Assembly (NCBI GenBank): GCA_934700385.1
Contig: CAKUXO010000011.1
Coordinates: forward strand, 1 to 49,246
DNA: 49,246 bases
Source of the DNA: an uncultured Candidatus Melainabacteria bacterium
Lineage (GTDB): Bacteria; Cyanobacteriota; Vampirovibrionia; Gastranaerophilales; Gastranaerophilaceae
Direction of reading: 5' to 3'
Part shown: piece after piece, positions 9,739 to 18,550 of the stretch
Layout: every line of letters starts with the position of its first letter
Numbering within the stretch: position 1 is the first letter of the stretch
Made by a program: the position numbers and the translations under genes
The notes under the pieces: generated by a model
Told to the model about the DNA's origin: nothing
Database searches by the model: none
What the model saw: the letters and a program-made list of their open reading frames with translations, nothing else

Positions 9739-9807
9739 ATCTAAATGTTAAGTTATATTTTTTAAATATTTATAATAAAACTTGTAAAAAGTCAATGTTT
9801 ATAATAT

Positions 9808-9825
9808 GTTATGGTATAGCATAAC
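9808..9825. promoter_or_regulatory. Palindromic operator candidate before mnmA
   Basis: An 18-bp palindrome (GTTATGGTATAGCATAAC) with one mismatched pair lies two bases after a TATAAT -10 element (9800-9805) and 17 bp before the mnmA start, where a repressor would cover the transcription start. The size and symmetry suit DtxR-family operators, and the regulator gene is the divergent neighbour. Binding is inferred. Confidence 0.45.
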
Positions 9826-9842
9826 AAATCAAAGGAAATAAA

Positions 9843-10940
9843 ATGAATATATTAGTCGGAATGTCTGGCGGGGTTGATTCATCTACCACTGCAATATTAT
9901 TAAAAGAACAAGGTCATAATGTAATCGGCGCAACAATGTCTATTTGGGGCAAAGGTGGAATTTATGAACAAATAAGTAAAAAACACGAAAATAACCCTAA
10001 AAAGCCACATGGCGCTTGTCTTGGACCTAATGAAAAAGAAGATATTGAAGCAGCTGAAAAAATCTGCAAGCAAATTGGCATACCTTTTTATGTTTTTGAC
10101 TGTGCAAAGCAATATGAAGAAATTGTTTTGAAAAATTTTAAAAAAGAATATCTTGAAGGAAGAACCCCAAACCCTTGTATTTTGTGTAATTCTTTGATTA
10201 AGTTTGACGCCCTGCCGCAACTAGCTAAAGCAAACAACATCCAATTTGAAAAATTCGCAACGGGTCATTATGCAAGAATTGTTGAAAAAGATAACAGATA
10301 TCTTCTTCAAAAAGGACGTGACCCCAAAAAAGACCAATCTTACTTTTTATATCGCTTAAAACAAAGCCAACTTCAAAACATTCTTTTCCCTCTTGGGGAT
10401 TTTACAAAAGAAGAAATTAGAAAAATAGCAATTGACCATAATCTTGAAGTAGCTAAAAAGCCCGATAGCCAAGATTTTTATGAAGGTGATTATAATGAAC
10501 TATTAGAAGTAGAAGAAAAAATCGGAAACATTGTTAATAGAAAAGGTGAAGTTTTAGGAACTCACAAAGGAATTTGGAACTATACCACAGGACAAAGAAA
10601 AGGGCTTCAAATCAGCGCAAAAGAACCATTATATGTTGTTGAATTAAGAAAAGATACAAATGAAGTTGTGGTTGATGTTAAAGATAATACAATGAAAAAT
10701 CAGCTTATAGCTTCAAAATTAAATTTTATTGCAATTGATAAACTTGAAAAAGAAATGAAATGTTTTGCAAAAATTCGCTCAAGCCAAAAAGAACAAGAAG
10801 TTTTAATTAAACCTTTAGAAAATGGCGATGTTTTTGTTGAATTTATAGATATGCAAAGCTCAATTTCAAAAGGGCAATCTGTTGTTTTCTATCAAGATGA
10901 TTTTGTCCTTGGTGGCGGTATTATTGAAGAAATTTTATAA
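9843..10940 (+). CDS. mnmA: tRNA-specific 2-thiouridylase MnmA
   Basis: Installs sulfur at position 2 of wobble uridine 34 in Lys, Glu and Gln tRNAs. The 365-residue protein has the PP-loop SGGVDSS at 8-14, the NPCxxC pair at C112 and C115, GHYARI at 141 and KDQSYFLY at 163-170. The second catalytic cysteine, usually in an S-x-x-C-F stretch, is absent: the region reads KPDSQDFYEGDY (206-217). Chemistry may differ from the E. coli enzyme. An AAAGGA site precedes the ATG. bioB follows 18 bp later in the same operon. Confidence 0.94.
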   Translation: MNILVGMSGGVDSSTTAILLKEQGHNVIGATMSIWGKGGIYEQISKKHENNPKKPHGACLGPNEKEDIEAAEKICKQIGIPFYVFDCAKQYEEIVLKNFKKEYLEGRTPNPCILCNSLIKFDALPQLAKANNIQFEKFATGHYARIVEKDNRYLLQKGRDPKKDQSYFLYRLKQSQLQNILFPLGDFTKEEIRKIAIDHNLEVAKKPDSQDFYEGDYNELLEVEEKIGNIVNRKGEVLGTHKGIWNYTTGQRKGLQISAKEPLYVVELRKDTNEVVVDVKDNTMKNQLIASKLNFIAIDKLEKEMKCFAKIRSSQKEQEVLIKPLENGDVFVEFIDMQSSISKGQSVVFYQDDFVLGGGIIEEIL

Positions 10941-10958
10941 ATTAAAAGAGGAAGAAAA

Positions 10959-11879
10959 ATGAACAAAGAAGAACTTTTAAAACTATATGATAAAAGTGTT
11001 GAAGAACTAATCGAAATGTCTGAAAAAGTGACAAAAGAAAACTTTAAAAATGAAGTTGAATGTTGCTCTATAATAAGCGTAAAAACAGGCGGTTGCAAAG
11101 AAAATTGTAAATATTGCTCTCAAAGTATCCACAACGAAGCAAAAATTGAATATCAACCTTTAATGAACCCTGATGATGTTTATGAAGCCGCTAAAAAAGC
11201 AAAAGAAAACGGCGCAACAAGATTTTGTATTGTAACATCAGGAACAAGAGTTGAAGATAAAGATTTTTCAAATATCTTAAAAATGATTGAAAAAGTTTCA
11301 TCAATTAAAAATCTTCATTGTTGCGCTTCTTTAGGCTTATTATCAAGAGAACAAATTAAACAAATTAAAAAAGCAGGGGTTGAAAGATATAACCACAATA
11401 TCAACACTGCGCCTAATTATTACAATAAAATCTGCACAACTCACGATTATAAAGATAGAGTTGAAACCGTTAAAATGCTTGAAGAAGAAGGAATTGAAGC
11501 ATGTTGCGGAGTTATTTTAGGAATGGGTGAAACTCGTGAACAAAGAGTTGATATGATTTTAGAACTTAAAAAATTAAACCCAAAAACAATTCCAATCAAC
11601 ATTTTAAACCCAATTAAAGGTACAAAATTAGAAGATTATATGGATAAAATTGATGAAACAGAAGTTTTAAAAACAATCTGTATCTTTAGAATTGCAATTC
11701 CAAAAGCTATTTTAAGATACGCTGGCGGAAGAAATCTAAGATTTTCTAAAGAAAACCAAAGATTAGGCTTAAAAGCAGGCATTAACGGTATGCTAATTGG
11801 AAATTATTTAACCACTAACGGAGTAGATAAAAACGAAGATATCGAAATGCTTGAAAGCATGTCTTTAAAAATGGTATAA
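10959..11879 (+). CDS. bioB: Biotin synthase
   Basis: Radical SAM enzyme that inserts sulfur into dethiobiotin, the last step of biotin synthesis. The 306-residue protein has the CxxxCxxC cluster motif GGCKENCKYCSQS (about 44-56), the VTSGTR segment and the YNHNINTAP stretch typical of BioB, and RYAGGR near 255 as in ligands of the second cluster region. An AGAGGAAGAAAA ribosome site precedes the ATG. No bioA, bioD or bioF is in the window, so precursor origin is not shown. Pairing with mnmA behind a metal-type regulator suggests joint control of iron-sulfur or sulfur chemistry (inference). Confidence 0.95.
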   Translation: MNKEELLKLYDKSVEELIEMSEKVTKENFKNEVECCSIISVKTGGCKENCKYCSQSIHNEAKIEYQPLMNPDDVYEAAKKAKENGATRFCIVTSGTRVEDKDFSNILKMIEKVSSIKNLHCCASLGLLSREQIKQIKKAGVERYNHNINTAPNYYNKICTTHDYKDRVETVKMLEEEGIEACCGVILGMGETREQRVDMILELKKLNPKTIPINILNPIKGTKLEDYMDKIDETEVLKTICIFRIAIPKAILRYAGGRNLRFSKENQRLGLKAGINGMLIGNYLTTNGVDKNEDIEMLESMSLKMV

Positions 11880-11923
11880 CTTACCCCCTAAATCGACAAC
11901 AAAACATTAAACTATCGCATATT

Positions 11924-11978
11924 AAAAAACCTCAAAATATATCTTAGAATTAAACAAGATATTGTGGCGAGGTTTTTT
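11924..11978 (+). terminator. Terminator-like stem-loop that also carries the next gene's ribosome site
   Basis: A perfect 10-bp stem (AAAAAACCTC at 11924-11933 with GAGGTTTTTT at 11969-11978) plus an inner imperfect stem ends in a T-run after bioB. The GAGG of the right arm sits 8 bases before the ATG at 11981, so the same fold would hide that ribosome site. Confidence 0.6.
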
Positions 11979-11980
11979 GA

Positions 11981-12289
11981 ATGCTTACAGATAAAAAATA
12001 TAATCAAGACAAACAAACTTTTTTGTGTGAATTTAAAAATGTACCAAAAGAATTAATTCCTTGGCTTGAAAACATCGCTTGGGAATATAGATGTAAAATT
12101 GATAAAAAAGAATGGAAAAGTAAATATAATAACTATGTAATTTATGACTACGAGCCATTTTGCGCTGATGGGTTTGAAATTAATATAACTTTATGTTCAA
12201 GGCAAGATGAATATCTTAATTTTGTAAGATATTTATATGAAGAAAAATTGCAAACAATAGGCTATCTAAAAGCGTGTTTGTTGCTTTAG
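11981..12289 (+). CDS. Small orphan protein (102 residues)
   Basis: Not recognised. It is a soluble, aromatic-rich protein (LENIAWEYRC, YVIYDYEPFC) without signal peptide or membrane segment. The only plausible ribosome site, GAGG, is inside a stem-loop immediately upstream, so expression may depend on opening that fold. It ends one base before the radA stop on the other strand. Reality is supported by a complete frame filling the gap between bioB and radA, by composition like its neighbours, and by the positioned ribosome site. Confidence 0.6.
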   Translation: MLTDKKYNQDKQTFLCEFKNVPKELIPWLENIAWEYRCKIDKKEWKSKYNNYVIYDYEPFCADGFEINITLCSRQDEYLNFVRYLYEEKLQTIGYLKACLLL

Positions 12290-13687
12290 TTAATCTTGCT
12301 TTAAACCTTGAATAATGGCGTCTGTTAACTTTGAAACCTGTTTAATTTCAAGTTTAATGTCTTTAATTTTATCAAGAGTTTTTCCACTAACTTTTGGTAT
12401 AATGGCTTTTTTAAAGCCCATTTTATAGGCTTCTTTTAATCTTCTTTCAATGTTATCAACATATCTTATTTCCCCTAATAAACCAATTTCACCTATAACA
12501 ATGGTTGTATTAGAAATAGGAATATCTCTAATCGAGCTAATTATTGCAAGGGCAAGCGCTAAGTCATAGCTTGGTTCAATAATATCAATACCGCCAACAA
12601 CATTAACATAAACATCTTGTTTAGATAAATTTAAGCCGACTTTTTTTTCAAGCACGGCTAAAACTTGTAAAAGCCTGTTATATTCAAGCCCAACAGCCAC
12701 ACGTCTTGGGTTTGTATAGCTTGTTGAACCAACAAGAGCTTGGATTTCATGAAGAAGAATTCTGCTTCCCTCTAAAGTTGCAGCAATAGCACTCCCTGCG
12801 GCATTTTCACTTTGCTCAAGAAGAAGTTGCGAGGGCGAATTAATTTCAATTAAGCCGTCATCTTCCATTTTAAAAACACCAACTTCAGATATCGCCCCAA
12901 AGCGGTTTTTAATACATCTTAAAATGCGAAACTGCTTATATTTATCTCCTTCAAAATTTATAACACAATCAACCATGTGCTCTAAAACCTTTGGACCTGC
13001 TATGTTTCCTTCTTTTGTAACATGCCCTATGATGATTGTTGTAATATTTTTTTGTTTTGCAATTCTCATTAAAACATTTGTACATTCACGAATTTGTGAA
13101 ACACTGCCTGATGAAGAAGCAATATTAGCGCAAAAAACAGATTGAATACTATCAACAATTAAAAAATCAGGCTTGATAACATCAATTTGATTAATTATTT
13201 CATCAACGCAAGTTTGATTTGTTAAATATAAGCTATCAGATGTAACATCTAATCTTTGAGCTCTTAATTTAACCTGCAAGGGGCTTTCTTCAGCACAAAC
13301 GTATAAAATTTTTAAATTTTCACCGTTGATTTTTGTATCGCAAAGTTTTTTTGTTGTTTGTAAAACTAAAGTCGATTTACCAATCCCTGGGTCACCTGCT
13401 AATAAAATTAATGAACCTTGAACAAAGCCATCCCCTAAAACTCTGTCTAATTCTTCAATTCCGCTTTTAAATCTTATTTTTTCATCAAGCTTAATTTCAT
13501 TAATTTTTTCAACTTTACAATCATTTTGAATGATGTTAGAGGGTTTTGCTTGAGAATTAATTGAAGTTGTTGAAGTTATTTCTTCAACAAAAGTGCCGAA
13601 TTTATTACATTCAGGACACCTGCCAAGATATGAAACTGTTTCATATCCGCAAGATTGACAAACCCATTTTGATTTTACTTTCGCCAT
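12290..13687 (-). CDS. radA: DNA repair protein RadA
   Basis: A RecA-like ATPase/branch-migration factor in recombinational repair. The 465-residue protein has a C4 zinc finger (C10, C13, C24, C27), Walker A GDPGIGKST near 98, the RadA-specific KNRFG motif near 262 and a Lon-protease-like C-terminal domain (NVVGGIDIIEPSYDLALALAI). Length is normal. No Shine-Dalgarno is visible. An extended -10 (TGCTAATAT read on the minus strand) ends six bases before the ATG, so the transcript may be leaderless. Confidence 0.96.
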   Translation of the reverse strand: MAKVKSKWVCQSCGYETVSYLGRCPECNKFGTFVEEITSTTSINSQAKPSNIIQNDCKVEKINEIKLDEKIRFKSGIEELDRVLGDGFVQGSLILLAGDPGIGKSTLVLQTTKKLCDTKINGENLKILYVCAEESPLQVKLRAQRLDVTSDSLYLTNQTCVDEIINQIDVIKPDFLIVDSIQSVFCANIASSSGSVSQIRECTNVLMRIAKQKNITTIIIGHVTKEGNIAGPKVLEHMVDCVINFEGDKYKQFRILRCIKNRFGAISEVGVFKMEDDGLIEINSPSQLLLEQSENAAGSAIAATLEGSRILLHEIQALVGSTSYTNPRRVAVGLEYNRLLQVLAVLEKKVGLNLSKQDVYVNVVGGIDIIEPSYDLALALAIISSIRDIPISNTTIVIGEIGLLGEIRYVDNIERRLKEAYKMGFKKAIIPKVSGKTLDKIKDIKLEIKQVSKLTDAIIQGLKQD

Positions 13688-13693
13688 AAGGCT

Positions 13694-13699
13694 ATATTA
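13694..13699 (-). promoter_or_regulatory. -10 element of radA, possible leaderless start
   Basis: On the minus strand TAATAT, preceded by TGC, ends six bases before the radA ATG. Transcription would begin at or next to the start codon. The -35 element is not clear. Confidence 0.4.
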
Positions 13700-13748
13700 G
13701 CACGGAAATTTTTATTAGCCAAACTGGGCTATTTTAAAAATTATTAAA

Positions 13749-15080
13749 ATGATAAAAAATTCTATTATGAAAAAAATATTACTTCTTGTTTTGATTTTTA
13801 ATTTTATATTTTTAAATTCAGCTTTTTCATATTGCGTTAATGTCGATTTTTTTAATCGATTTAATGACACCTATCTTGAAAAATACATTGAACTTGCCCT
13901 TTTAAATAATCACGAATTAAAACAAGCAAACTATAAAGTAGAGCAATATAGAAATGAAATTAAAACCCAGTTTTCAAAAGAATTGCCTGAGCTTTCCGTT
14001 TCAAGTAATTATTTAGGTGCGCATTTTCCAAAAAACGACTATAATTTCTTTTTAAGGCAAAATTCTTATATCTTACCCCTAAGGGCTTCTTATGAACCTG
14101 ATTTACTTCTTAAAAACAGGGATAAAACAAAACTTCAAAAAAAGATTTATTATAGCAAACTTGCTAATCAAAAAGGGGTCTATATTTCTCTTTTAACAGA
14201 TGTTGCAAGCGCTTACGTTAATATTTTATTAATGGATTATTTGATTAGTAATCAAAAAAAGATAATTCAAAATCAGCTTTTAAAAACAACTTATGAAACC
14301 CAAAAGTTTAAATTTGGAATAATTAATCAAACAGATTTAAATGAAACAATTGAAAAATTAAAAAATGAAGAAATGATTTTTGAGGGTTTAGAAAAAAATC
14401 TTAAAACAACATTATATAATTTTTCTGTGTTAATTGGTGAAAGTCCTGAAAATTTTTCTGAAATTAAAAGAGGAAAAATTGAAACTTTTGATTATCAAAA
14501 AGAATTTCCAAAAGAAATAAATTCAAATATCATTTGGCAAAGACCCGATATCGAAGAAATTGAAAACGAGCTTAAGGCTTCAAAAATAGATATAACAATT
14601 GCTAAAAAAGAATTTTTCCCAAATTTTAATATAACGGGTTTTTTGGTTTTTGATACGGCAGGAAGCGGAAATTTCTTTTCTTGGAATTCTTCTTTTGCCT
14701 ATCTTTTGGCTGGTTTAACCCAAGATGTTTTTAAGGGTGGGTATAAAATTGCTAATTTAAAAATCAAAAAAGCTCGCTTTCAAGAGCTTATGGAAAAATA
14801 TAAACAAACAGATTTAATCGCTATTAAAGAAATAAATAATGCGCTTAATATAATTGATAAAGATACGATTAATCAAAATTTATCTAAAGAAAAATTAGAG
14901 CTTGAAAAAAATAATCTTAAAAATGCCTCAAAAAGACTTCAAAAAGGTACGATTTCAAAATATGACTTTTTAGAAAACAAAATAACCCTAAAGGAAAAAG
15001 AAAGAATTTTTATAAGCGCAAAAGCTATGCGCTTAATTGATTATTTTACTTTATATAAGGCTGTTGGCGGGGCGATTTAA
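13749..15080 (+). CDS. TolC-family outer membrane efflux protein
   Basis: The outer-membrane channel of the exporter encoded by the next four genes. 443 residues with a signal peptide (MKKILLLVLIF... cut near SAFSYC), then the long helical repeats of the OEP family (ELALLNNHELKQANYKVEQYRNEI; second repeat from about 260, RPDIEEIENELKASKIDITIAKKEFFPN). Translation may start at 13767 (MKKILLL) instead of 13749; neither has a strong ribosome site. The stop overlaps the adaptor ATG by one base (TAATG), giving coupling to the rest of the operon. Confidence 0.9.
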   Translation: MIKNSIMKKILLLVLIFNFIFLNSAFSYCVNVDFFNRFNDTYLEKYIELALLNNHELKQANYKVEQYRNEIKTQFSKELPELSVSSNYLGAHFPKNDYNFFLRQNSYILPLRASYEPDLLLKNRDKTKLQKKIYYSKLANQKGVYISLLTDVASAYVNILLMDYLISNQKKIIQNQLLKTTYETQKFKFGIINQTDLNETIEKLKNEEMIFEGLEKNLKTTLYNFSVLIGESPENFSEIKRGKIETFDYQKEFPKEINSNIIWQRPDIEEIENELKASKIDITIAKKEFFPNFNITGFLVFDTAGSGNFFSWNSSFAYLLAGLTQDVFKGGYKIANLKIKKARFQELMEKYKQTDLIAIKEINNALNIIDKDTINQNLSKEKLELEKNNLKNASKRLQKGTISKYDFLENKITLKEKERIFISAKAMRLIDYFTLYKAVGGAI

Positions 15081-15934
15081 TGGAAAATTCAATTCAAAAA
15101 AAGATTATTATTGTTTTAATTTTTGCGGTTTTGATTTTTGTTTTCTGGTTTATCTTTTTTAAAAATAAAAAAATAAATGAAATTCAAACCTTTGGAAACA
15201 TTGAAATAAGGCAAGTTGACCTTTCTTTTTTGGTTGATGGAAAAATAGATAACGTTTTTGTTGAAGAAGGTGATGTTGTTAAAAAAGGGCAACTTTTAGC
15301 AACTCTTGATTCAAGAGATTATGAAATTAATTTAAAAAAAGCATATTTTCAAAAAGAAGAAACATTTTCCCTAAACGAAGAAAACATATCTAAATATGAA
15401 AGAAATAAAGAGCTTTGCAAGGCTGAAATTGAATCAGATGAATATTGCACAACTCTTTTAAATAATAAAAAACAATCAAATTCAAAATATAAAAAAGACA
15501 TAGAAAACCTTGAATTTCAAAAGTTACAATTAAGCTACACAAAACTTTTTGCCCCTCAAGATGGTATTATTTCAACAAGGGCACAAGAAATGGGCGCAAG
15601 GGTTTCAAAAGGGCAAACAGTTTATGTTATGGATTTAATTAAGCCGATTTGGGTTAGAACATATATTAAAGAAGAAGACTTAGGGCGAATTAAATATGGC
15701 AAAAAAGCAAAAATTTTAACAGATACAACTGACCCTAAAACAAAGAAAAAAAGAGAATATCTTGGGCATGTAGGCTATATTTCATCAGTTTGCGAATTTA
15801 CTCCAAAAATTGTTCAAACCCAAGATTTAAGAAGCGACCTTGTTTATAGAATAAGGGTTTATATCGATAATCAAGATGAATATTTAAGGCAGGGCATGCC
15901 TGTCACTGTGGCATTTAATTTTGATGAGGATTAA
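15080..15934 (+). CDS. HlyD-family membrane fusion protein
   Basis: Periplasmic adaptor of 284 residues joining the ABC exporter to the TolC-like channel. It has an N-terminal membrane anchor (about 7-27, IIIVLIFAVLIFVFWFIFF), a lipoyl-like half-motif (VDGKIDNVFVEEGDVVKKGQLLATLD), a short helical hairpin, and the second lipoyl half with APQDGIIS near 160. The beta-barrel region carries VWVRTYIKEEDLGRIKYG-type sequence. It resembles YbhG/YhiI adaptors found with double-ATPase exporters. Three bases separate it from the ATPase gene. Confidence 0.92.
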   Translation: MENSIQKKIIIVLIFAVLIFVFWFIFFKNKKINEIQTFGNIEIRQVDLSFLVDGKIDNVFVEEGDVVKKGQLLATLDSRDYEINLKKAYFQKEETFSLNEENISKYERNKELCKAEIESDEYCTTLLNNKKQSNSKYKKDIENLEFQKLQLSYTKLFAPQDGIISTRAQEMGARVSKGQTVYVMDLIKPIWVRTYIKEEDLGRIKYGKKAKILTDTTDPKTKKKREYLGHVGYISSVCEFTPKIVQTQDLRSDLVYRIRVYIDNQDEYLRQGMPVTVAFNFDED

Positions 15935-15936
15935 AA

Positions 15937-17433
15937 ATGGAAAATGCTATAGAAATAAAAAATTTAGTTAAGTCTTTTGAAAATCAAAAAGCGCTTGATG
16001 AAATTAATTTAACCATTGAAAAAGGTAAAATAATTGCTATTTTAGGGGCAGATGGCTCTGGTAAAACTACTCTTTTAAGGGTGATAATAGGGTTATTGTG
16101 TATAGATAGAGGTGAAATTTCTGTTCTAAATTTTAATCCTGAAGTTTCAAAAAAAGAACTTGTTAAAATGCTTGGCTATATGCCTCAAAAATTTGGTTTA
16201 TATGAAGATTTAACCGTTATTGAAAACTTAAATCTTTATTCAAAATTAAAAAAAGCTAAAAATAATTTTGATGAACTTTTAGAATTTACAAACCTAAAAC
16301 CTTTTAAAAATCGTCTTGCAAAAAATCTTTCAGGCGGAATGAAACAAAAACTTGGTTTAGCTTGTGCTCTAATGGGTGAACCAAAACTTTTGGTTTTAGA
16401 TGAACCCTCTGTTGGGGTTGATCCATTATCAAGAATTGAACTTTTAGAACTTGTTAAAAAAATGATTAATAATGAAACCACGGTTATTTGGTCTAGTTCA
16501 TATCTTGATGAAGCCTATAACTTTGATTTTAGCATTATTTTAAACAAAGGAAAAATAATCTTTCAAGGAAACACTAAAACCCTTGGGGAAAACAATGAAA
16601 CATTTGAAAATAAAGTTATAGAATTAATGGGAGGATATTTTGAACATCCGTCTTTAATTGCTTCAAATTATTTTATTGATGATTATAAAAGAGATTGTTT
16701 TGTTTTGGCGCAAAATTTATCTAAAAAATTTGGCGATTTTGAAGCTGTTAAAAATAATTCTTTCTGTATTAAAAAGGGTGAAATTTTTGGACTTTTAGGA
16801 CCTAATGGCGCAGGTAAATCAACAACTTTTCAAATGATGTGTGCTCTTTTAAAACCAACATCAGGTAAGGGTTTTATTATGGGAATTGATATAGAAAAAA
16901 ATCCTCAAAAAGCAAGAAACCTATTAGGCTATATGGCGCAAAAATTTTCATTATATTCAAGACTATCAGTTTATGATAATTTGAATTTTTTTTCTGGAGT
17001 TTATGGCTTAAAAGGTAAAGATAAAAAAGAAAAAATTCAGACAATTTTAGATGTTTTTGAATTAAATGAATATAAAAATGTTGTTTCTGGGTTGCTTCCT
17101 TTAGGTTTTAAACAAAGGCTTTCACTTGGTTGCGCTTTAATACATCAACCGCCCGTTCTTTTTTTAGATGAACCCACTTCAGGCGTTGATATAATTCAAA
17201 GAAGGGAATTTTGGGGACATATTAAGGCATTAGCTAAAAAAGGGGTTAGTGTTTTAGTTACGACTCATTTTATGGATGAAGCAAAATTTTGCGATAATAT
17301 CAGCCTTTTTTATAACGGAGAGATAATTGCTCTTGATTCACCAAATGAATTAATTAAAAAAGCGGGCGCAAAAAATATGCAAGATGCGTTTATTAATTTA
17401 ATTAAAAAAGTAAAAGAAAATCAAAATGGATAA
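15937..17433 (+). CDS. Duplicated ABC exporter ATPase (YbhF type)
   Basis: 498 residues with two nucleotide-binding domains in one chain. NBD1 has Walker A GADGSGKTT near 38, signature LSGGMKQ and Walker B LLVLDEPSVGVDP. NBD2 has GPNGAGKST near 290 and Walker B VLFLDEPTSGVD, with LPLGFKQR in place of the LSGGQ signature. That substitution is usual in YbhF-type proteins, so it is not damage. It drives the two ABC-2 permeases that follow. The last 8 bp overlap the first permease gene. Substrate is unknown; relatives export drugs or cations. Confidence 0.94.
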   Translation: MENAIEIKNLVKSFENQKALDEINLTIEKGKIIAILGADGSGKTTLLRVIIGLLCIDRGEISVLNFNPEVSKKELVKMLGYMPQKFGLYEDLTVIENLNLYSKLKKAKNNFDELLEFTNLKPFKNRLAKNLSGGMKQKLGLACALMGEPKLLVLDEPSVGVDPLSRIELLELVKKMINNETTVIWSSSYLDEAYNFDFSIILNKGKIIFQGNTKTLGENNETFENKVIELMGGYFEHPSLIASNYFIDDYKRDCFVLAQNLSKKFGDFEAVKNNSFCIKKGEIFGLLGPNGAGKSTTFQMMCALLKPTSGKGFIMGIDIEKNPQKARNLLGYMAQKFSLYSRLSVYDNLNFFSGVYGLKGKDKKEKIQTILDVFELNEYKNVVSGLLPLGFKQRLSLGCALIHQPPVLFLDEPTSGVDIIQRREFWGHIKALAKKGVSVLVTTHFMDEAKFCDNISLFYNGEIIALDSPNELIKKAGAKNMQDAFINLIKKVKENQNG

Positions 17434-18550
17434 AACTTATGCTTTAATTAAAAAAGAATTTTATCAAATTATAAGAGATATTTCTTGTATTCTTATAGCT
17501 TTTGTTTTGCCTTTAATAATCTTATTTTTATATAGATATGGAATTAATCTTGATACGGTTAAAATTACTCTTGGAATAAAAAATGATGACATTAATCCAA
17601 AAATTTCAACCCTTGTGACTTCTTTTAATCAAAATAATTACATTAAAAGCGCTTATTTTAATAATAAAGATGAAATGTATAAAAAAATAAGAAATTCAGA
17701 ATTAAAGGGCGGAATAATTATTCCAAATGATTTTACTTCTAAACTTTTAAAAAATAAAGAAGCAGAAATTTTTGTTATAACAGATGGTTCTGAAGCAAAC
17801 TTGGCTAATTATGTTTATAGCTATTCAACTCAAATAGCAAGCCTTTGGCTTTATAATTCTTCTGATTTTCGCTTTAGCGTAAAACCTCCTTTAGTTTCTT
17901 CAAGTTTAAGATATTGGTATAATCAAGATATTGATTCTCATTTTTTTATTCTCCCAGGGTCCTTAGCTGTTACAATGAATTTAATTGGGATGTTATTAAC
18001 GGCATTAGTTATTTCAAGAGAATGGGAAAGAGGAACGATAGAAGCTCTTTTTGCGGTTGATATTACAAAATTAAGTTTTGTTTTAAGTAAATATATTCCT
18101 TATTTTATTTTGGGGATGTTATCTTTTATTTTTAACATTTTTCTTTGTATAAAGGTTTTTCAAATTCCTTTTCGAGGGAACTATTTAATTTTGCTTTTTG
18201 TTGGGGGATTGTATCTTTTTTGTTGTCTTGGAATTGGTTTAACAATTAGTTCATCTTATAAAGAACAGTTTTCTTCTTCTCAAATGGCGCTAAGTTTTGG
18301 ATTATTACCCGCTTTAATGCTTTCAGGATTGATTTATCCAATTAATTCTATGCCTAAAATTTTTCAATTTTTAACTTTAATTTTACCCCCAAGATATTTT
18401 ATAACTTTCATTCAAAGTGAATTTATGGCAGGGACGATTTTTAAAATTGTGGTGATAAATTCTATTTTTATGGCGAGTTTAGGATTGATTTTATTTTTTA
18501 TCGTTTACAACAACATTGATTTAAGGCTTGAAAAATGCAAGAAAAATTAA
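17426..18550 (+). CDS. ABC-2 type exporter permease (first subunit)
   Basis: A 374-residue inner-membrane permease. One N-terminal transmembrane helix (about 18-38) is followed by a large extracytoplasmic domain (about 40-180) and five more helices (NLIGMLLTALVISREWERGT, then FILGMLSFIFNIFLCI, GGLYLFCCLGIGLTI and others), the YbhS/YbhR architecture. The REWERGT stretch is the conserved ABC-2 coupling region. It overlaps both neighbouring genes (8 and 16 bp), so the operon is tightly coupled. It likely forms a heterodimer with the next gene product. Confidence 0.92.
   Translation: MDKTYALIKKEFYQIIRDISCILIAFVLPLIILFLYRYGINLDTVKITLGIKNDDINPKISTLVTSFNQNNYIKSAYFNNKDEMYKKIRNSELKGGIIIPNDFTSKLLKNKEAEIFVITDGSEANLANYVYSYSTQIASLWLYNSSDFRFSVKPPLVSSSLRYWYNQDIDSHFFILPGSLAVTMNLIGMLLTALVISREWERGTIEALFAVDITKLSFVLSKYIPYFILGMLSFIFNIFLCIKVFQIPFRGNYLILLFVGGLYLFCCLGIGLTISSSYKEQFSSSQMALSFGLLPALMLSGLIYPINSMPKIFQFLTLILPPRYFITFIQSEFMAGTIFKIVVINSIFMASLGLILFFIVYNNIDLRLEKCKKN

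Noticed and set aside
16900..17250. Defective second ATPase domain because LSGGQ is replaced by LPLGF
   Set aside because: The same replacement is usual for the second domain of YbhF-type double ATPases, so it is a family feature.
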